NCBI RefSeq assembly: GCF_014635705.1
Contig: NZ_BMDI01000001.1
Span: 310,001-374,000 of the forward strand
Reading direction: 5' to 3'
Length of the DNA: 64,000 nt
Origin: Oxalicibacterium faecigallinarum
GTDB taxonomy: Bacteria; Pseudomonadota; Gammaproteobacteria; Burkholderiales; Burkholderiaceae_D
The notes beneath the pieces were generated by a model, which was given only the letters and a program-made list of their open reading frames with translations, had not been told where the DNA came from and searched no databases. Within the stretch, counting starts at the first letter, position 1, and every line of letters begins with the position of its first letter. A program made the translations under genes and the position numbers. This document shows positions 45,113-54,808 of the stretch, one piece after another.

Positions 45113-46462
45113 CTATTTGATCTTGGGCGGAGGCAGGGCGATGCGGACGATCAATCCGCCGGTGTCGCGGTTGGAGAGCAGCAGGCGACCGCCATGGCGC
45201 TTGATGATGCGGTCAACGATGGCGAGGCCGAGCCCTGCGCCATTCGCCTGACCGCGCGCCTGATCCATGCGTGTGAAGGGGCGTAGCAGGCGCGCGATTT
45301 CCTCATCCGGTACGCCGTTGCCGTGATCACCGAATTCCAGCATGACCTTGTCACCATCGGCGTGGCAGAGCAGGTCTATTTTTACTGACTGCGACGGATC
45401 TTTCTTGCCGTAGCGGCGTGCATTCTCGACGAGGTTGTTAAGTACGCGTTTGATTTCGATCGGGTTTCCGGCGATCGTCAGGTTGTCGGCAATCGTTGCC
45501 GTGATATCGACATCGGCCAGCCGTTCCACTTCCATCACGCTTTGCTGCAAGAGGGCAGACAGATCGATTGCCTCAAATGTTTTGTTGTCCGTGGGTTTGG
45601 CGTAATCGAGGAACTGTCCGATGATGGCATCCATCTGCTCCAGATCGGATTGCATGCCTTTACGTGCATCGTCCGGCAGGCCGGCCAGTTCGACTTCCAG
45701 CTGCATGCGAGCCAGTGGCGTACGCAGATCGTGCGAAATACCGGCCAGCACCAGAGCGCGGTCTGATTCCACACGCTCCAGATCTTCAACCATGTGGTTG
45801 AAGCTGCGGTTGGTTTCGCGAATTTCGGCAGGTCCCTTTTCCGGCAAGGGAGTGGTGTGACGACCATTGGCCACTGCCTTGGCGGCGGCGGCGATGCGCG
45901 CCAGTGGCTGGTTGATCAGGCCCGAAATCAGCATCGCGCCCAGCAGCGACAACAGCAGGGTTACCGCGCCCCAGCTGACCCACTGGATGCCGGATGTGCC
46001 TTCGATACGGTCCCTGTCCAGCATCAGCCAGTATTCATCATCCGAAATGGCGAAGCTGACCCAGAAACCGGCGACGTCGTTGACGTTACGGGCGAAGCGC
46101 GTTTCAGCGCCCAGTCCCGCACGGACGTATTCCTGAATCGCCTGCATCATGCTGCTGTTGGTCGGCGGTTCGACCTGATCGTTTTCTTCCAGCGGATAGA
46201 TGCGTACACCTTCGTTACTGGCCAGATCAAACAGCAGTTCGCGCCTCAAATCTGGCGCAGAGTGCGTCAGTGCAGCACGTGTGATGGTGACAATCGAAAT
46301 GATCTGCGCACCAATCTGATTGGCGCGCGGCGTTTGTTCGATGATGCGGAAACTGGCAACCCATGCCGCCATGCTGATCGCAATCAGCGAGGCGAGCAGA
46401 ATGAACGTGCGCCAGAACAGGCCGCTACTGATCCATGACAGGCGAGGTGAGGGAGGACGCAT
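45113..46462 (-). CDS. EnvZ/RisS-type sensor histidine kinase
   Basis: 449 residues. Membrane helix 1 about 18-40, a periplasmic domain to about 160, helix 2 about 163-183, HAMP, then the dimerisation helix with H244 in GISHDLRTPLARM, and an ATPase domain with N box (LNNLVENARRYGK), DHGNGVPD and GAGLGLAIV. It lies 35 bases after the OmpR-type regulator. The pair matches RisA/RisS or OmpR/EnvZ of Burkholderiales (osmotic and acid stress signals). Confidence 0.9.
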   Translation of the reverse strand: MRPPSPRLSWISSGLFWRTFILLASLIAISMAAWVASFRIIEQTPRANQIGAQIISIVTITRAALTHSAPDLRRELLFDLASNEGVRIYPLEENDQVEPPTNSSMMQAIQEYVRAGLGAETRFARNVNDVAGFWVSFAISDDEYWLMLDRDRIEGTSGIQWVSWGAVTLLLSLLGAMLISGLINQPLARIAAAAKAVANGRHTTPLPEKGPAEIRETNRSFNHMVEDLERVESDRALVLAGISHDLRTPLARMQLEVELAGLPDDARKGMQSDLEQMDAIIGQFLDYAKPTDNKTFEAIDLSALLQQSVMEVERLADVDITATIADNLTIAGNPIEIKRVLNNLVENARRYGKKDPSQSVKIDLLCHADGDKVMLEFGDHGNGVPDEEIARLLRPFTRMDQARGQANGAGLGLAIVDRIIKRHGGRLLLSNRDTGGLIVRIALPPPKIK

Positions 46463-46497
46463 GCAGGTGGTTCAATCTTGAAAGGCAGAGAGCAGAA

Positions 46498-47265
46498 TCA
46501 GCGTGGCTTGCCTTCCGGAATAAACACATAGCCAAGGCCCCATACGGTCTGGATGTAAAGCGGCGTGGATGGATCAGGTTCGATCAGTTTGCGCAGTCGC
46601 GAGATTTGTACATCCAGGCTGCGGTCGAAGACTTCATACTCGCGGCCGCGTGCCAGTTCCATCAGCTTTTCGCGCGACAGTGGCTGACGAGCGTGACGTG
46701 CGAAGACCTTAAGCACCGAAAATTCGCCGGTGGTCAGTGGCACGGTTTCGCCATTCTTCTTGAGCGTGCGCGTACCAAGATCAAGTTCGAAGTCGCCAAA
46801 CGTGAAGGATTGTGGCGTTTCGGACGGTGCACCCGGAATCTCATCCGGCCCAACACGACGCAGTACGGCATTGATACGTGCGACGAGCTCGCGCGGATTG
46901 AAGGGTTTGGGCAGATAGTCGTCGGCACCCATCTCGAGGCCAACGATGCGGTCGACGTCTTCGCCTTTAGCGGTCAGCATGATGATCGGTGTCTTATCTC
47001 CCGCACCGCGCAGGCGACGGCAGATCGACAGGCCGTCTTCGCCCGGCAACATCAGGTCGAGAACCAGCAAATCGTAGCGTTCACGCAACCAGAGTTTATT
47101 CATGGCTTGCGCGTTTTCAGCGACGACGACCTGGAAACCTTGCTCCGCAAGATAGCGTCGCAGCAGGTCGCGCAGGCGCAGATCGTCATCAACCACCAGC
47201 ACTTTGGTCTGATGGGCATTGGTGATGTGGGTTGTGTCGTTCATGATCGCATTTGTCGTAGTCAT
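46498..47265 (-). CDS. ompR: OmpR/RisA-type response regulator
   Basis: 255 residues. Receiver domain with D70 in LLVLDLMLPGEDG and the KPF motif, followed by an OmpR winged-helix domain (TTGEFSVLKVFARHARQPLSREKL, RSLDVQISRLRKLIEPDP). The first ATG gives a 20-residue N-terminal extension; ATG 47244 is an alternative start. It is the first gene of the operon, divergent from a small secreted-protein gene. Confidence 0.92.
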   Translation of the reverse strand: MTTTNAIMNDTTHITNAHQTKVLVVDDDLRLRDLLRRYLAEQGFQVVVAENAQAMNKLWLRERYDLLVLDLMLPGEDGLSICRRLRGAGDKTPIIMLTAKGEDVDRIVGLEMGADDYLPKPFNPRELVARINAVLRRVGPDEIPGAPSETPQSFTFGDFELDLGTRTLKKNGETVPLTTGEFSVLKVFARHARQPLSREKLMELARGREYEVFDRSLDVQISRLRKLIEPDPSTPLYIQTVWGLGYVFIPEGKPR

Positions 47266-47429
47266 GTCGATATGGTAACTTCAGAACTCATTAAGGGTAA
47301 CGCTTGCAGCGCAAGGCATTACAAAGTGTTACAACCTTTACGGAAAAGCGCTTCGGCGCAGAGGATAAGCGGCCTACACTTTAGCCATGGAGGTTAGGTG
47401 TCTGGCCAGTTTGTCCGGCACGCAAAATC
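47266..47429. promoter_or_regulatory. Divergent promoter region of ompR and the secreted-protein gene
   Basis: 164 bases. TACACT near 47371 is a possible -10 element for the + strand gene. No stronger match was seen. Confidence 0.35.
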
Positions 47430-47720
47430 ATGATGAATAGTACAGTGAAAAAAACGGGATGGATGCTGTTGCTGGTTGCGGCGTTGAGTGCAACGGGCGC
47501 AGTTTCTGCGCAATCACGTTATTTTGACAGCAACTACGGTGCACAGCAGCGCGATTCACGCGGGGATCCACGCGGTCGTGGTGCGGATCAGCGACAAAAC
47601 GCAGATCGTATGCGTGAGGAGCAGTCGCAGCGTCGTAATGATCGTATGTCGCCGGACGAGCGCCGCGCCTTGCGTCAGCAGATTGATGAAGCGGGGCGCG
47701 ATATTTATCGACGTCGCTGA
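47430..47720 (+). CDS. Small secreted arginine-rich hypothetical protein
   Basis: 96 residues. A signal peptide with AVSA-QS cleavage precedes a highly charged, arginine/aspartate/glutamine-rich mature part with repeated RxRG/RGxD and a MSPDERRALRQQIDEAG end. The latter motif recurs in small Betaproteobacterial periplasmic proteins. ATG 47430 or 47433. Function unknown. Confidence 0.65.
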   Translation: MMNSTVKKTGWMLLLVAALSATGAVSAQSRYFDSNYGAQQRDSRGDPRGRGADQRQNADRMREEQSQRRNDRMSPDERRALRQQIDEAGRDIYRRR

Positions 47721-47764
47721 TCGGGAAACCGTGGCAGCGCTCGTAGCTGCGAGAGCGCATAAAG

Positions 47765-47794
47765 AAAACGGCGGACTGGAAAGTCCGCCGTTTT
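47765..47794. terminator. Bidirectional terminator between convergent genes
   Basis: AAAACGGCGGACT (47765-47777), GGAA loop and AGTCCGCCGTTTT (47782-47794), a perfect 13-bp stem. It ends both the + strand secreted-protein gene and the - strand flgM-flgN operon. Confidence 0.92.
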
Positions 47795-47821
47795 CATTTT
47801 GAATCGGTACTGGGCTCTGTC

Positions 47822-48298
47822 TCAGGCCACGATATGACGGCCAATCGATTTACTGCCTGATTGTCCTTTGGGGCCGTAGGTCGAGCCGCCTTGCTCGTTG
47901 CCGTGCTGGAGTACATTGAGCACGGCCTGATTGCGGGCCATCTGTTTGTTGATCAGAGTGCCGTTGATGCGATTGATTTCCTTGGCTTCTTCGGCGATGG
48001 TAATCAGCTTTTTCCAGGCTTCGCTGGCGCCAGCGGGCGCGGCAGTCGTTGCCAGCCATGCCTGCATGCCGATTTCGGAGGCGTCGTGACCGGCAGCGGC
48101 GAGTGCATCGTGGCGTTGTGATGCCAGTTCGGCCATTTTTGCGGCGGCTAATGCCTTGGGCTCGGTCAGCGCAGCAATGCGCTCGATATCGGCAGCGATC
48201 AACAGTTTCTGTTCCTGTTCCAGCAGACTGGTGAGGGCGAGCATGGCTTCTTGCTCGTCAATCAAGGTTACTGCCGGGCTGGTGCCGAACGCGCTCAT
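47822..48298 (-). CDS. flgN: Flagellar export chaperone FlgN
   Basis: 158 residues, all helical, chaperone for hook-associated proteins FlgK and FlgL. It has the FlgN pattern (EQEAMLALTSLLEQEQKLLI, KEINRINGTLINKQMARN). It ends the flgM-flgN transcription unit on the - strand, two bases after flgM, matching the enteric order. Confidence 0.88.
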   Translation of the reverse strand: MSAFGTSPAVTLIDEQEAMLALTSLLEQEQKLLIAADIERIAALTEPKALAAAKMAELASQRHDALAAAGHDASEIGMQAWLATTAAPAGASEAWKKLITIAEEAKEINRINGTLINKQMARNQAVLNVLQHGNEQGGSTYGPKGQSGSKSIGRHIVA

Positions 48299-48300
48299 GT

Positions 48301-48600
48301 TTATCTCCGTGTGGAGATCAAGTCCTTAACCGTGTCCATCAATCCGTCAGCAACGCTTTCCGCATTGACCTTGAACTGACCGCCAGCAATCGCTGCCTTG
48401 ATCTCATCGACTTTTTTCGCATCGAACACGCCTGCACTACCAGACTGGCTGGTCAATGCTTTGGCTTGTGTCGATAACGTCACATTGTCGGTCGACGTTT
48501 TGCCGGTGGCATCGGTCTTTTCTGCACCTTTGCCAGCGCGGGTTTGCGTCGTTCCAACGCCTATTCCTGCAATTTTCTTGCTAGCGTCATCAATTTTCAC
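48301..48600 (-). CDS. flgM: Anti-sigma-28 factor FlgM
   Basis: 99 residues. It binds FliA and is exported once the hook is complete. The C-terminal FliA-binding region reads FDAKKVDEIKAAIAGGQFKV followed by NAESVADGLMDTVKDLI. The first half is disordered and serine/threonine-rich. A near-perfect sigma-28 promoter lies just upstream, so FliA controls its own inhibitor. Confidence 0.93.
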   Translation of the reverse strand: MKIDDASKKIAGIGVGTTQTRAGKGAEKTDATGKTSTDNVTLSTQAKALTSQSGSAGVFDAKKVDEIKAAIAGGQFKVNAESVADGLMDTVKDLISTRR

Positions 48601-48646
48601 GGTACTACTCCAAGTGTATGCGGCAAAACGCCTATCTCTGCATGGT

Positions 48647-48673
48647 CTATCGGCGTGTTCTGGATAAACTTTA
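48647..48673 (-). promoter_or_regulatory. Sigma-28 (FliA) promoter of flgM
   Basis: Read on the - strand: TAAAGTTT (48673-48666), 11 bases and GCCGATAG (48654-48647). It matches consensus at 15 of 16 positions with exact spacing, 47 bases upstream of flgM. Confidence 0.88.
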
Positions 48674-48718
48674 GACCTAAATGGAGGGTACGTAAATGGT
48701 ACGTGATGCGCGTCCTTC

Positions 48719-49420
48719 TTAATATGTCATATCGACAATGCCGCCGAGCTTGGCAATGCCTGTCAGTACTTGTCCGCTTTGGGTCCGTACCTGGGTCATT
48801 TGGCCTTCATTGGCATTGTTCAGGGCGCGTGCTTCGCTGCTTACACTAAAGCCGGCACCGTTATAGACCACGCGCACGGATTGTCCCTGATGGATGGCTT
48901 GCTGGTTACGCAAGGCATCTTGCCGAACCGGCGCGCCAAGCCGCACGGACGAGGTCACGGTGCGGCCCACGGCTTGCGATGCATCGACAATAATTCCTGC
49001 AGGCAACATTGTCAGATCGCCTTTGACCTTGGCCAGATCGCTTTCCATGATGGTCTGACCTTGCGCCAGCGGTACGGCTGCCACCACATAGTCACCGGTT
49101 ACATGGACGGTCGCCTGTACATAAATTGTCCAGTTTGGTGCGCTGCAGCGAACACCGACCGTTGTTTTTCCCCAGGCCTTGTTGGCAGGCGACAGAAAGC
49201 CTTGTGGTGCAGGACATGCCGGCATTTTGAGGCGTGGATCGATCGCGCCCACAACGACCTTGATTTCTCCGGGCAGACCAACAGCCTGTGTTGTCAGAAA
49301 ACGTTCCACGGTCTGCTTGATCACGCCAATATCCTGGCGCGGTGGCTCCGCCGTCTGGGCAATGGCTGTCTGGGCAAACAAGCCCAGGGCGGCAATCACG
49401 ATTCCGAGATAAGCATTCAT
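48719..49420 (-). CDS. flgA: Flagellar basal body P-ring formation protein FlgA
   Basis: Periplasmic chaperone for the P-ring. 233 residues. A signal peptide (IVIAALGLFAQTAIAQ) is followed by an SAF-type domain with VPLAQGQTIMESDLAKVKGDL and the end motif GKLGGIVD-like AKLGGIVDMTY. ATG 49420 is divergent from flgB, with 178 bases between. Confidence 0.93.
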   Translation of the reverse strand: MNAYLGIVIAALGLFAQTAIAQTAEPPRQDIGVIKQTVERFLTTQAVGLPGEIKVVVGAIDPRLKMPACPAPQGFLSPANKAWGKTTVGVRCSAPNWTIYVQATVHVTGDYVVAAVPLAQGQTIMESDLAKVKGDLTMLPAGIIVDASQAVGRTVTSSVRLGAPVRQDALRNQQAIHQGQSVRVVYNGAGFSVSSEARALNNANEGQMTQVRTQSGQVLTGIAKLGGIVDMTY

Positions 49421-49598
49421 GGCGGTTCCATGGTTTTAGACCTCGATCATGGTACCGATTACGGTCTCGCGCAAAGCGATGAATAAGGCAGATTTTTGTC
49501 CTCTTATCGTTTGATGAAAGTGCTTTTCTGCTCCGTATGATCCACGCTATAGAAATCCATGACCGGTCATCCGTCCGGCATGTTCTGTGGAGGCTGCG

Positions 49599-50063
49599 AT
49601 GGGAAAAATTGACGACATGATGCGGTTTCACGAGACGGCACTGAGTTTGCGCGCACAGCGCCAACAGTTGCTGGCTTCGAATATTGCCAATGCCGACACA
49701 CCGAATTTCAAGGCGCGCGATATCGACTTCAACGCGGCGTTGCAAGGTGCCATTTCCAAAGCGGGCGGAACGATCGCGGCCAGTACGGCGGGCCCGGTGG
49801 CGGCAAGCACAGCAAGTGGCGTGAGCGCTCATGAGGTCCTGCGAACCTCGACCGCACACATGGTTTCGACCAGCGGGCGGGGTGCCATTGGTGGTGCAGC
49901 CATCAAGTATATGACGGAGCAGCAAGGGAATATTGACGGCAATACCGTTGATATGGATGTGCAACGCAATCAGTTCACCGATAACGCCATGCGTTACGAA
50001 GTCAGCTTGACCATGGCTTCGTCCAAGATCAAGGGACTGATGAGCGCAATTCAGGGGCAATAA
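49599..50063 (+). CDS. flgB: Flagellar basal-body rod protein FlgB
   Basis: 154 residues. Rod protein with the N-terminal motif [21 protein letters not shown] and a C-terminal coiled helix. The frame opens at GTG 49587, but GGAGG five bases before ATG 49599 gives the normal start. It heads the flgBCDEFGHIJ operon. Confidence 0.95.
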   Translation: MGKIDDMMRFHETALSLRAQRQQLLASNIANADTPNFKARDIDFNAALQGAISKAGGTIAASTAGPVAASTASGVSAHEVLRTSTAHMVSTSGRGAIGGAAIKYMTEQQGNIDGNTVDMDVQRNQFTDNAMRYEVSLTMASSKIKGLMSAIQGQ

Positions 50064-50065
50064 TC

Positions 50066-50470
50066 ATGTCGCTATTTAACATCTTCAATGTGGCTGGCTC
50101 GGCCATGAGTGCCCAGAGTCAGCGTCTGAATGTCGTTACCAGCAATATCGCCAACGCTGAAAGCACGACCAGCGCCGATGGCAAGACCTATCGTGCCAAG
50201 CAGGTCGAGTTCATGGCGACGCCGGGCAAGGATGCTTCGGCGACCGGCGTGCGCGTGACGCGTGTAGTCGAAGACACTTCTCCATTGAAGGTCGTATTCG
50301 ATCCCAAGCATCCCAATGCGGATGCGACCGGCCATGTGTCCATGCCGAACGTCAATGTGGTGGAAGAAATGGTCAACATGATTTCCGCTTCCCGTTCCTA
50401 TCAAACCAACGTCGAGACCATGAATACGGCCAAGACAATGCTTCTCAAAACGCTGACGCTTGGTCAGTAA
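50066..50470 (+). CDS. flgC: Flagellar basal-body rod protein FlgC
   Basis: 134 residues, with [19 protein letters not shown] near the N-terminus and the C-terminal [19 protein letters not shown] motif shared by rod and hook proteins. It starts two bases after the flgB stop. Confidence 0.95.
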   Translation: MSLFNIFNVAGSAMSAQSQRLNVVTSNIANAESTTSADGKTYRAKQVEFMATPGKDASATGVRVTRVVEDTSPLKVVFDPKHPNADATGHVSMPNVNVVEEMVNMISASRSYQTNVETMNTAKTMLLKTLTLGQ

Positions 50471-50484
50471 CGTAAGGATCTCTC

Positions 50485-51156
50485 ATGACAACCGTTTCCA
50501 ACACCTTGCCGCAATCCGTTCTGGATGCCATGAACGGCACCGGCACAACGACCAGCAAGACATCGACGGAAGAGGCGCAGGATCGCTTCCTCAAGTTGCT
50601 CGTCACGCAGATGCAGAATCAGGATCCGCTGAATCCGATGGATAACGCCGAGGTAACAAGTCAGATGGCGCAGCTATCCACGGTGACCGGGATTGACAAG
50701 CTCAACTCGACACTGGAGTCGCTGATCAGCAGTTCGGCAGCCAACAATTCGCTACAGGCAGCCAACCTGATTGGTCGTGGTGTGCTGAGCTCAGGTAACC
50801 AGATTTCGCTGGCAGATGAGAAGGGCATCATGGGCGTGGAATTCTCCGGCCCGGTAGACGCTGCACAAGTCATCATCAAGGATGCATCGGGCAACGTGGT
50901 ACATACCGTTGATCTCGGCGCGCAGGAAGCTGGTCCGATTCCATTGCTGTGGGATGGCACCACCTCGTCGGGCGAGAAAGCTGCCGATGGCACTTATACC
51001 TTTGAAGTCAAAGCCACCTTGGCCGGTAGCGCGGTGGCGACCACGCCATTGCAGTTTGGTGTGGTGACGGCGGTGACTACTAATAGCGACGGAGCCAAGG
51101 TCAGCGTGCCTGGCCTCGGCGCGCTCGATGTATCCAAGATTCGTCAAGTTCTTTAA
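50485..51156 (+). CDS. flgD: Flagellar hook assembly protein FlgD (hook cap)
   Basis: 223 residues. The N-terminal region has the LVTQMQNQDPLNPMDNAEVTSQ motif of FlgD, followed by a FlgD tudor-like and Ig-like domain (LLWDGTTSSGEKAADGTYTF). It caps the growing hook and helps FlgE polymerise. Confidence 0.95.
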   Translation: MTTVSNTLPQSVLDAMNGTGTTTSKTSTEEAQDRFLKLLVTQMQNQDPLNPMDNAEVTSQMAQLSTVTGIDKLNSTLESLISSSAANNSLQAANLIGRGVLSSGNQISLADEKGIMGVEFSGPVDAAQVIIKDASGNVVHTVDLGAQEAGPIPLLWDGTTSSGEKAADGTYTFEVKATLAGSAVATTPLQFGVVTAVTTNSDGAKVSVPGLGALDVSKIRQVL

Positions 51157-51184
51157 CAGCGACACTTAACCCAGGAGAAATGCA

Positions 51185-52414
51185 ATGAGTTTTCAGCAAG
51201 GTTTGAGCGGTTTAAGTGCCGCTTCACAAAGTCTCGAAGCCATCGGTCACAACGTCGCCAATGCGAACACGATCGGTTTCAAACAGTCGCAGATTCAGTT
51301 TGCCGATATCTATGCAGGCACCTTGATCGGATCGGGTGGCAACCAGATCGGTATCGGTACTCAGGTATCGCGTGTCGCGCAGTTGTTCAGCCAGGGCAAT
51401 ATCAGCAAATCTGATAATCCACTGGATATGGCGATTAGCGGTAACGGTTTCTTCCGTATGAGCACAGGCGGTGCCATTACGTACACACGTAACGGTCAGT
51501 TCACTCTGAGCAAGGAAGGCTATATCGAAAATGCGGCCGGTGCGCGTCTGACCGGTTACATGGCTGATGCGAATGGCGTGATTGCGATTGGTGCGCCAGG
51601 CGAGCTTGTCATCAATAAGGCCGATCTGTCGCCAGAAGCCAGTACCGAGTATGAACTCAAGCTCACACTGGATTCGCGTAAGGGCAATCTGGTCAGTGCC
51701 GACTTTAACCCGGATGATCCTGCTACGTTCAGTGATTCAACCTCTGCACCAGTCTATGACAGCTTGGGTAACGTACATACCTTGCGTACTTTCTACGTCA
51801 AAACCGGCGCAGGTACCTGGGATGTGTATGCGACAAATGACGGTGTGCCAGTTCCTACCGGTTCAACGCCAGAAGGCTTGATCGGTAACATGACCTTCAA
51901 TAATGGCGGTGTTTTGACCAGTGTGTCGACCATGGATGTGCCTATGGTGGTGACAACCGGTGCGGCTACGCCTTACACCATCACGATTGATCAAGCTGGT
52001 ACGCAACAGTTTGCACAGGACTTCGGTGTAAGCCGTCAACTGCCGAACGGTTTTGCTGCCGGTACGCTGGTGGATTTCAGCGTGTCCTCCAATGGTGAAA
52101 TCGTTGGTCGTTACTCGAATGGGCAGACCAATTTGCTGGGGCAGGTCATTCTGGCGAACTTTGCCAATCCGAATGGTTTGCAAAACCGTGGTGACAATCA
52201 GTGGGTCGAGACTTCGGAATCAGGCGTGCCAATGGTCAGTACCCCAGGCAGCAGCGGTTTGGGTGCTGTGCAATCGTCACGTGTGGAAGAGTCCAACGTC
52301 GATCTGACTGCTGAACTGGTCAACATGATCACTGCACAACGTTACTACCAGGCGAACGCTCAGACCATCAAGACGCAGGATCAGATCCTGCAGACGCTGG
52401 TCAACCTGCGTTAA
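51185..52414 (+). CDS. flgE: Flagellar hook protein FlgE
   Basis: 409 residues, somewhat short of the commonest lengths but within the family. N-terminal SFQQGLSGLSAASQSLEAIG and NVANANTIGFKQ, a variable middle, and the C-terminal VDLTAELVNMITAQRYYQAN motif. CCAGGAG upstream of ATG 51185. Confidence 0.95.
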   Translation: MSFQQGLSGLSAASQSLEAIGHNVANANTIGFKQSQIQFADIYAGTLIGSGGNQIGIGTQVSRVAQLFSQGNISKSDNPLDMAISGNGFFRMSTGGAITYTRNGQFTLSKEGYIENAAGARLTGYMADANGVIAIGAPGELVINKADLSPEASTEYELKLTLDSRKGNLVSADFNPDDPATFSDSTSAPVYDSLGNVHTLRTFYVKTGAGTWDVYATNDGVPVPTGSTPEGLIGNMTFNNGGVLTSVSTMDVPMVVTTGAATPYTITIDQAGTQQFAQDFGVSRQLPNGFAAGTLVDFSVSSNGEIVGRYSNGQTNLLGQVILANFANPNGLQNRGDNQWVETSESGVPMVSTPGSSGLGAVQSSRVEESNVDLTAELVNMITAQRYYQANAQTIKTQDQILQTLVNLR

Positions 52415-52494
52415 ACGTCGTTTTAATCGAGTTGTATGGATGACCGCGTTCGTTTTCATTGTAGGAAACGAACGCGTGTGTCGGGAGAGATGAG

Positions 52495-53235
52495 ATGGAT
52501 CGTCTGATATATACCGCGATGACCGGTGCCAAGCAGATTCTGGAACAGCAGGCAACGACGTCGAACAATCTGGCCAATGTGTCGACCAATGGTTTTCGTG
52601 CGCAGCTTGATACGTTCCGTGCGGTTCCTGTGGTGGGTGCCGATTTGCCGACGCGTTCCTACGTTGTGGATTCGACGGTAGGTACCGACTTCCGCTCCGG
52701 CGCGATTCAGCATACGGGACGCGATCTCGACGTCGCCATCAAGGGCAAGGGCTGGTTTGCGGTCGAACGCGCAGATGGTACGGAAGGCTATACGCGTTCA
52801 GGTAGTCTGAAGATCAACGAAAACGGCGTATTGCAGACACAGAGCGGCCAGAATGTGGTCGGTGACGGCGGCCCGATCACGATTCCACCCGATACGCATT
52901 TCACGATTGGCAAGGATGGCACGATTTCGACGGTGCAGGCTGGTTCTGTACCGGGCGCCACGATTCAGCTCGCTCGTCTGAAACTGGTGAATCCGCCGGA
53001 AGAGGAACTGGTACGTGGTACGGATGGCTTGTTTGTCATGCGGAACGGCGATGCAGTAGAGCCGGACGCCAATGTCAGTGTCGTGGGCGGTGCAATTGAA
53101 GGCAGTAATGTCAACGTTGTGGATGCCATGGTGAACATGATCAGTCTGTCAAGACAGTTCGAGGTCCACATGAATTTGCTCAAACACGCTGAAAGTAACG
53201 CGGCAAAAGCCACTGAGTTCCTCGCTTTGAATTAA
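52495..53235 (+). CDS. flgF: Flagellar basal-body rod protein FlgF
   Basis: 246 residues. Proximal rod component with N-terminal [18 protein letters not shown] and C-terminal VVDAMVNMISLSRQFEVHM. GGGAGAGATGAG precedes ATG 52495. Confidence 0.95.
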   Translation: MDRLIYTAMTGAKQILEQQATTSNNLANVSTNGFRAQLDTFRAVPVVGADLPTRSYVVDSTVGTDFRSGAIQHTGRDLDVAIKGKGWFAVERADGTEGYTRSGSLKINENGVLQTQSGQNVVGDGGPITIPPDTHFTIGKDGTISTVQAGSVPGATIQLARLKLVNPPEEELVRGTDGLFVMRNGDAVEPDANVSVVGGAIEGSNVNVVDAMVNMISLSRQFEVHMNLLKHAESNAAKATEFLALN

Positions 53236-53301
53236 TGCGACCACAGGCAAAATGACGATGGGTAAAAGGTCGTTTGAAGGTTTGCCGAAACGGAGAATGA
53301 A

Positions 53302-54084
53302 ATGATTCGCTCACTATGGATTTCCAAGACAGGTCTGGATGCGCAACAAACGCAGATGGACGTGATCTCGAACAACCTGGCAAACGTCAGCACGACCGGT
53401 TTCAAGAAATCGCGCGCCGTATTTGAAGACTTGCTCTATCAGACCATGCGCCAGCCGGGTGCGGCGTCGTCGCAACAGACGCAGTTGCCAACCGGTTTGC
53501 AACTCGGTACCGGTGTGCAACTGGTGGCAACCGAACGTGTGCATACGCAAGGCAATCTGCAAAAAACCGATGATGCGCGTGATGTCGCGATTCGCGGCGA
53601 CGGCTTCTTCCAGGTTTCCATGCCGGATGGCACGCTGGCTTACACGCGCGACGGTTCGTTCAAGACCAACAATCAGGGACAGTTGACCACCTCGAGCGGC
53701 TTTCCAATCGAGCCGGCGATTGTAGTACCTGAAAATGCCACCAGTCTGACCATTTCGCGTGATGGTATTGTCAGTGTGACGACCGCAGACAATCCGGCCA
53801 ATCTCGAGATTGGCGCCATTCAGTTGGCGACCTTCATCAATCCGGGTGGTCTGGAAAGCAAGGGTGAAAACCTGTATGTGGAAACCACGGCATCGGGTAC
53901 CCCCATTACCAACGTGCCGGGCTCCAATGGTGCCGGTCTGTTGCAACAGAATTATGTCGAGACGTCCAACGTGAACGTCGTCGAAGAACTCGTCAGCATG
54001 ATTCAGACGCAACGTGCTTACGAAATCAATAGCAAGGCCATCACGACATCGGATCAGATGTTGCAGCGTCTGACCCAGATCTGA
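53302..54084 (+). CDS. flgG: Flagellar distal rod protein FlgG
   Basis: 260 residues, the usual FlgG length. Motifs [20 protein letters not shown] and [20 protein letters not shown]. It lies 66 bases after flgF, with GGAGAATGAA at ATG 53302. Confidence 0.97.
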   Translation: MIRSLWISKTGLDAQQTQMDVISNNLANVSTTGFKKSRAVFEDLLYQTMRQPGAASSQQTQLPTGLQLGTGVQLVATERVHTQGNLQKTDDARDVAIRGDGFFQVSMPDGTLAYTRDGSFKTNNQGQLTTSSGFPIEPAIVVPENATSLTISRDGIVSVTTADNPANLEIGAIQLATFINPGGLESKGENLYVETTASGTPITNVPGSNGAGLLQQNYVETSNVNVVEELVSMIQTQRAYEINSKAITTSDQMLQRLTQI

Positions 54085-54111
54085 TGGCATCTGATTGATA
54101 AAGGAACTGCG

Positions 54112-54783
54112 ATGAAATTTTCTCTGCTGGCAGTCATCGTGACTGCAGGTTCGCTCCTTGCTGGTTGCAGCACCCTGCCGGAAACGGTGGTGCAAGGGCC
54201 GCTGACCACACGCCCGCAAACCGCGGCGACCATGACGCCGCCGACCAATGGCGCGATTTTCCAGACAGCCAGCTATCGTCCGATTTTTGAAGATCGCCGT
54301 GCACGTCTGATCGGCGATACGATCACGATCGTCATCAATGAACGTAGCAGTGCAGGCAAACTGGCGGGCAGCTCCGGCAGCAAGACCGGCACGGTTGCTG
54401 CGGCTGCACCGAATATTTTCGGCCTGCTGCCAGGCATCACCGGCGCACTGGATGCCAGTGCATCGACATCCTCGAAGTTTGAAGACAAGGGCGCTGTGAC
54501 GTCGAGCAACAACTTCGCCAGCACGCTGACGGTCACCGTGATCGATGTGCTGTCCAACGGTAATCTGGTTGTGGCAGGCGAAAAACAGGTCTCGCTCGAC
54601 AAAGGCGCGGAATTTATCCGTTTTTCCGGCGTGGTTGATCCGAGCACGGTTTCTGGCAACAACATGGTTTCGTCGACCAGCGTCGCCGATGCGCGTATTG
54701 AATACCGTACCAACAGCCGTATCGATGCTGCGGCCGTGATGAACATGCTGTCGCGCTTTTTCTTCAGCGTCGTCCCGCTTTGA
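54112..54783 (+). CDS. flgH: Flagellar L-ring lipoprotein FlgH
   Basis: 223 residues. The signal peptide ends in the lipobox LLAGCS, so the mature protein is a lipoprotein of the outer-membrane L-ring. Family motifs LIGDTITIVINERSSAGK and YRTNSRIDAAAVMNMLSRFF are visible. Confidence 0.96.
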   Translation: MKFSLLAVIVTAGSLLAGCSTLPETVVQGPLTTRPQTAATMTPPTNGAIFQTASYRPIFEDRRARLIGDTITIVINERSSAGKLAGSSGSKTGTVAAAAPNIFGLLPGITGALDASASTSSKFEDKGAVTSSNNFASTLTVTVIDVLSNGNLVVAGEKQVSLDKGAEFIRFSGVVDPSTVSGNNMVSSTSVADARIEYRTNSRIDAAAVMNMLSRFFFSVVPL

Positions 54784-54808
54784 TCGCGTGGATGCAATAA
54801 GGATGATC

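Noticed and set aside
49421-49598. Sigma-28 or sigma-54 promoter between flgA and flgB
   Set aside because: No TAAAG-N-GCCG or GG-N10-GC element at correct spacing was found; the operon is more likely under FlhDC control.
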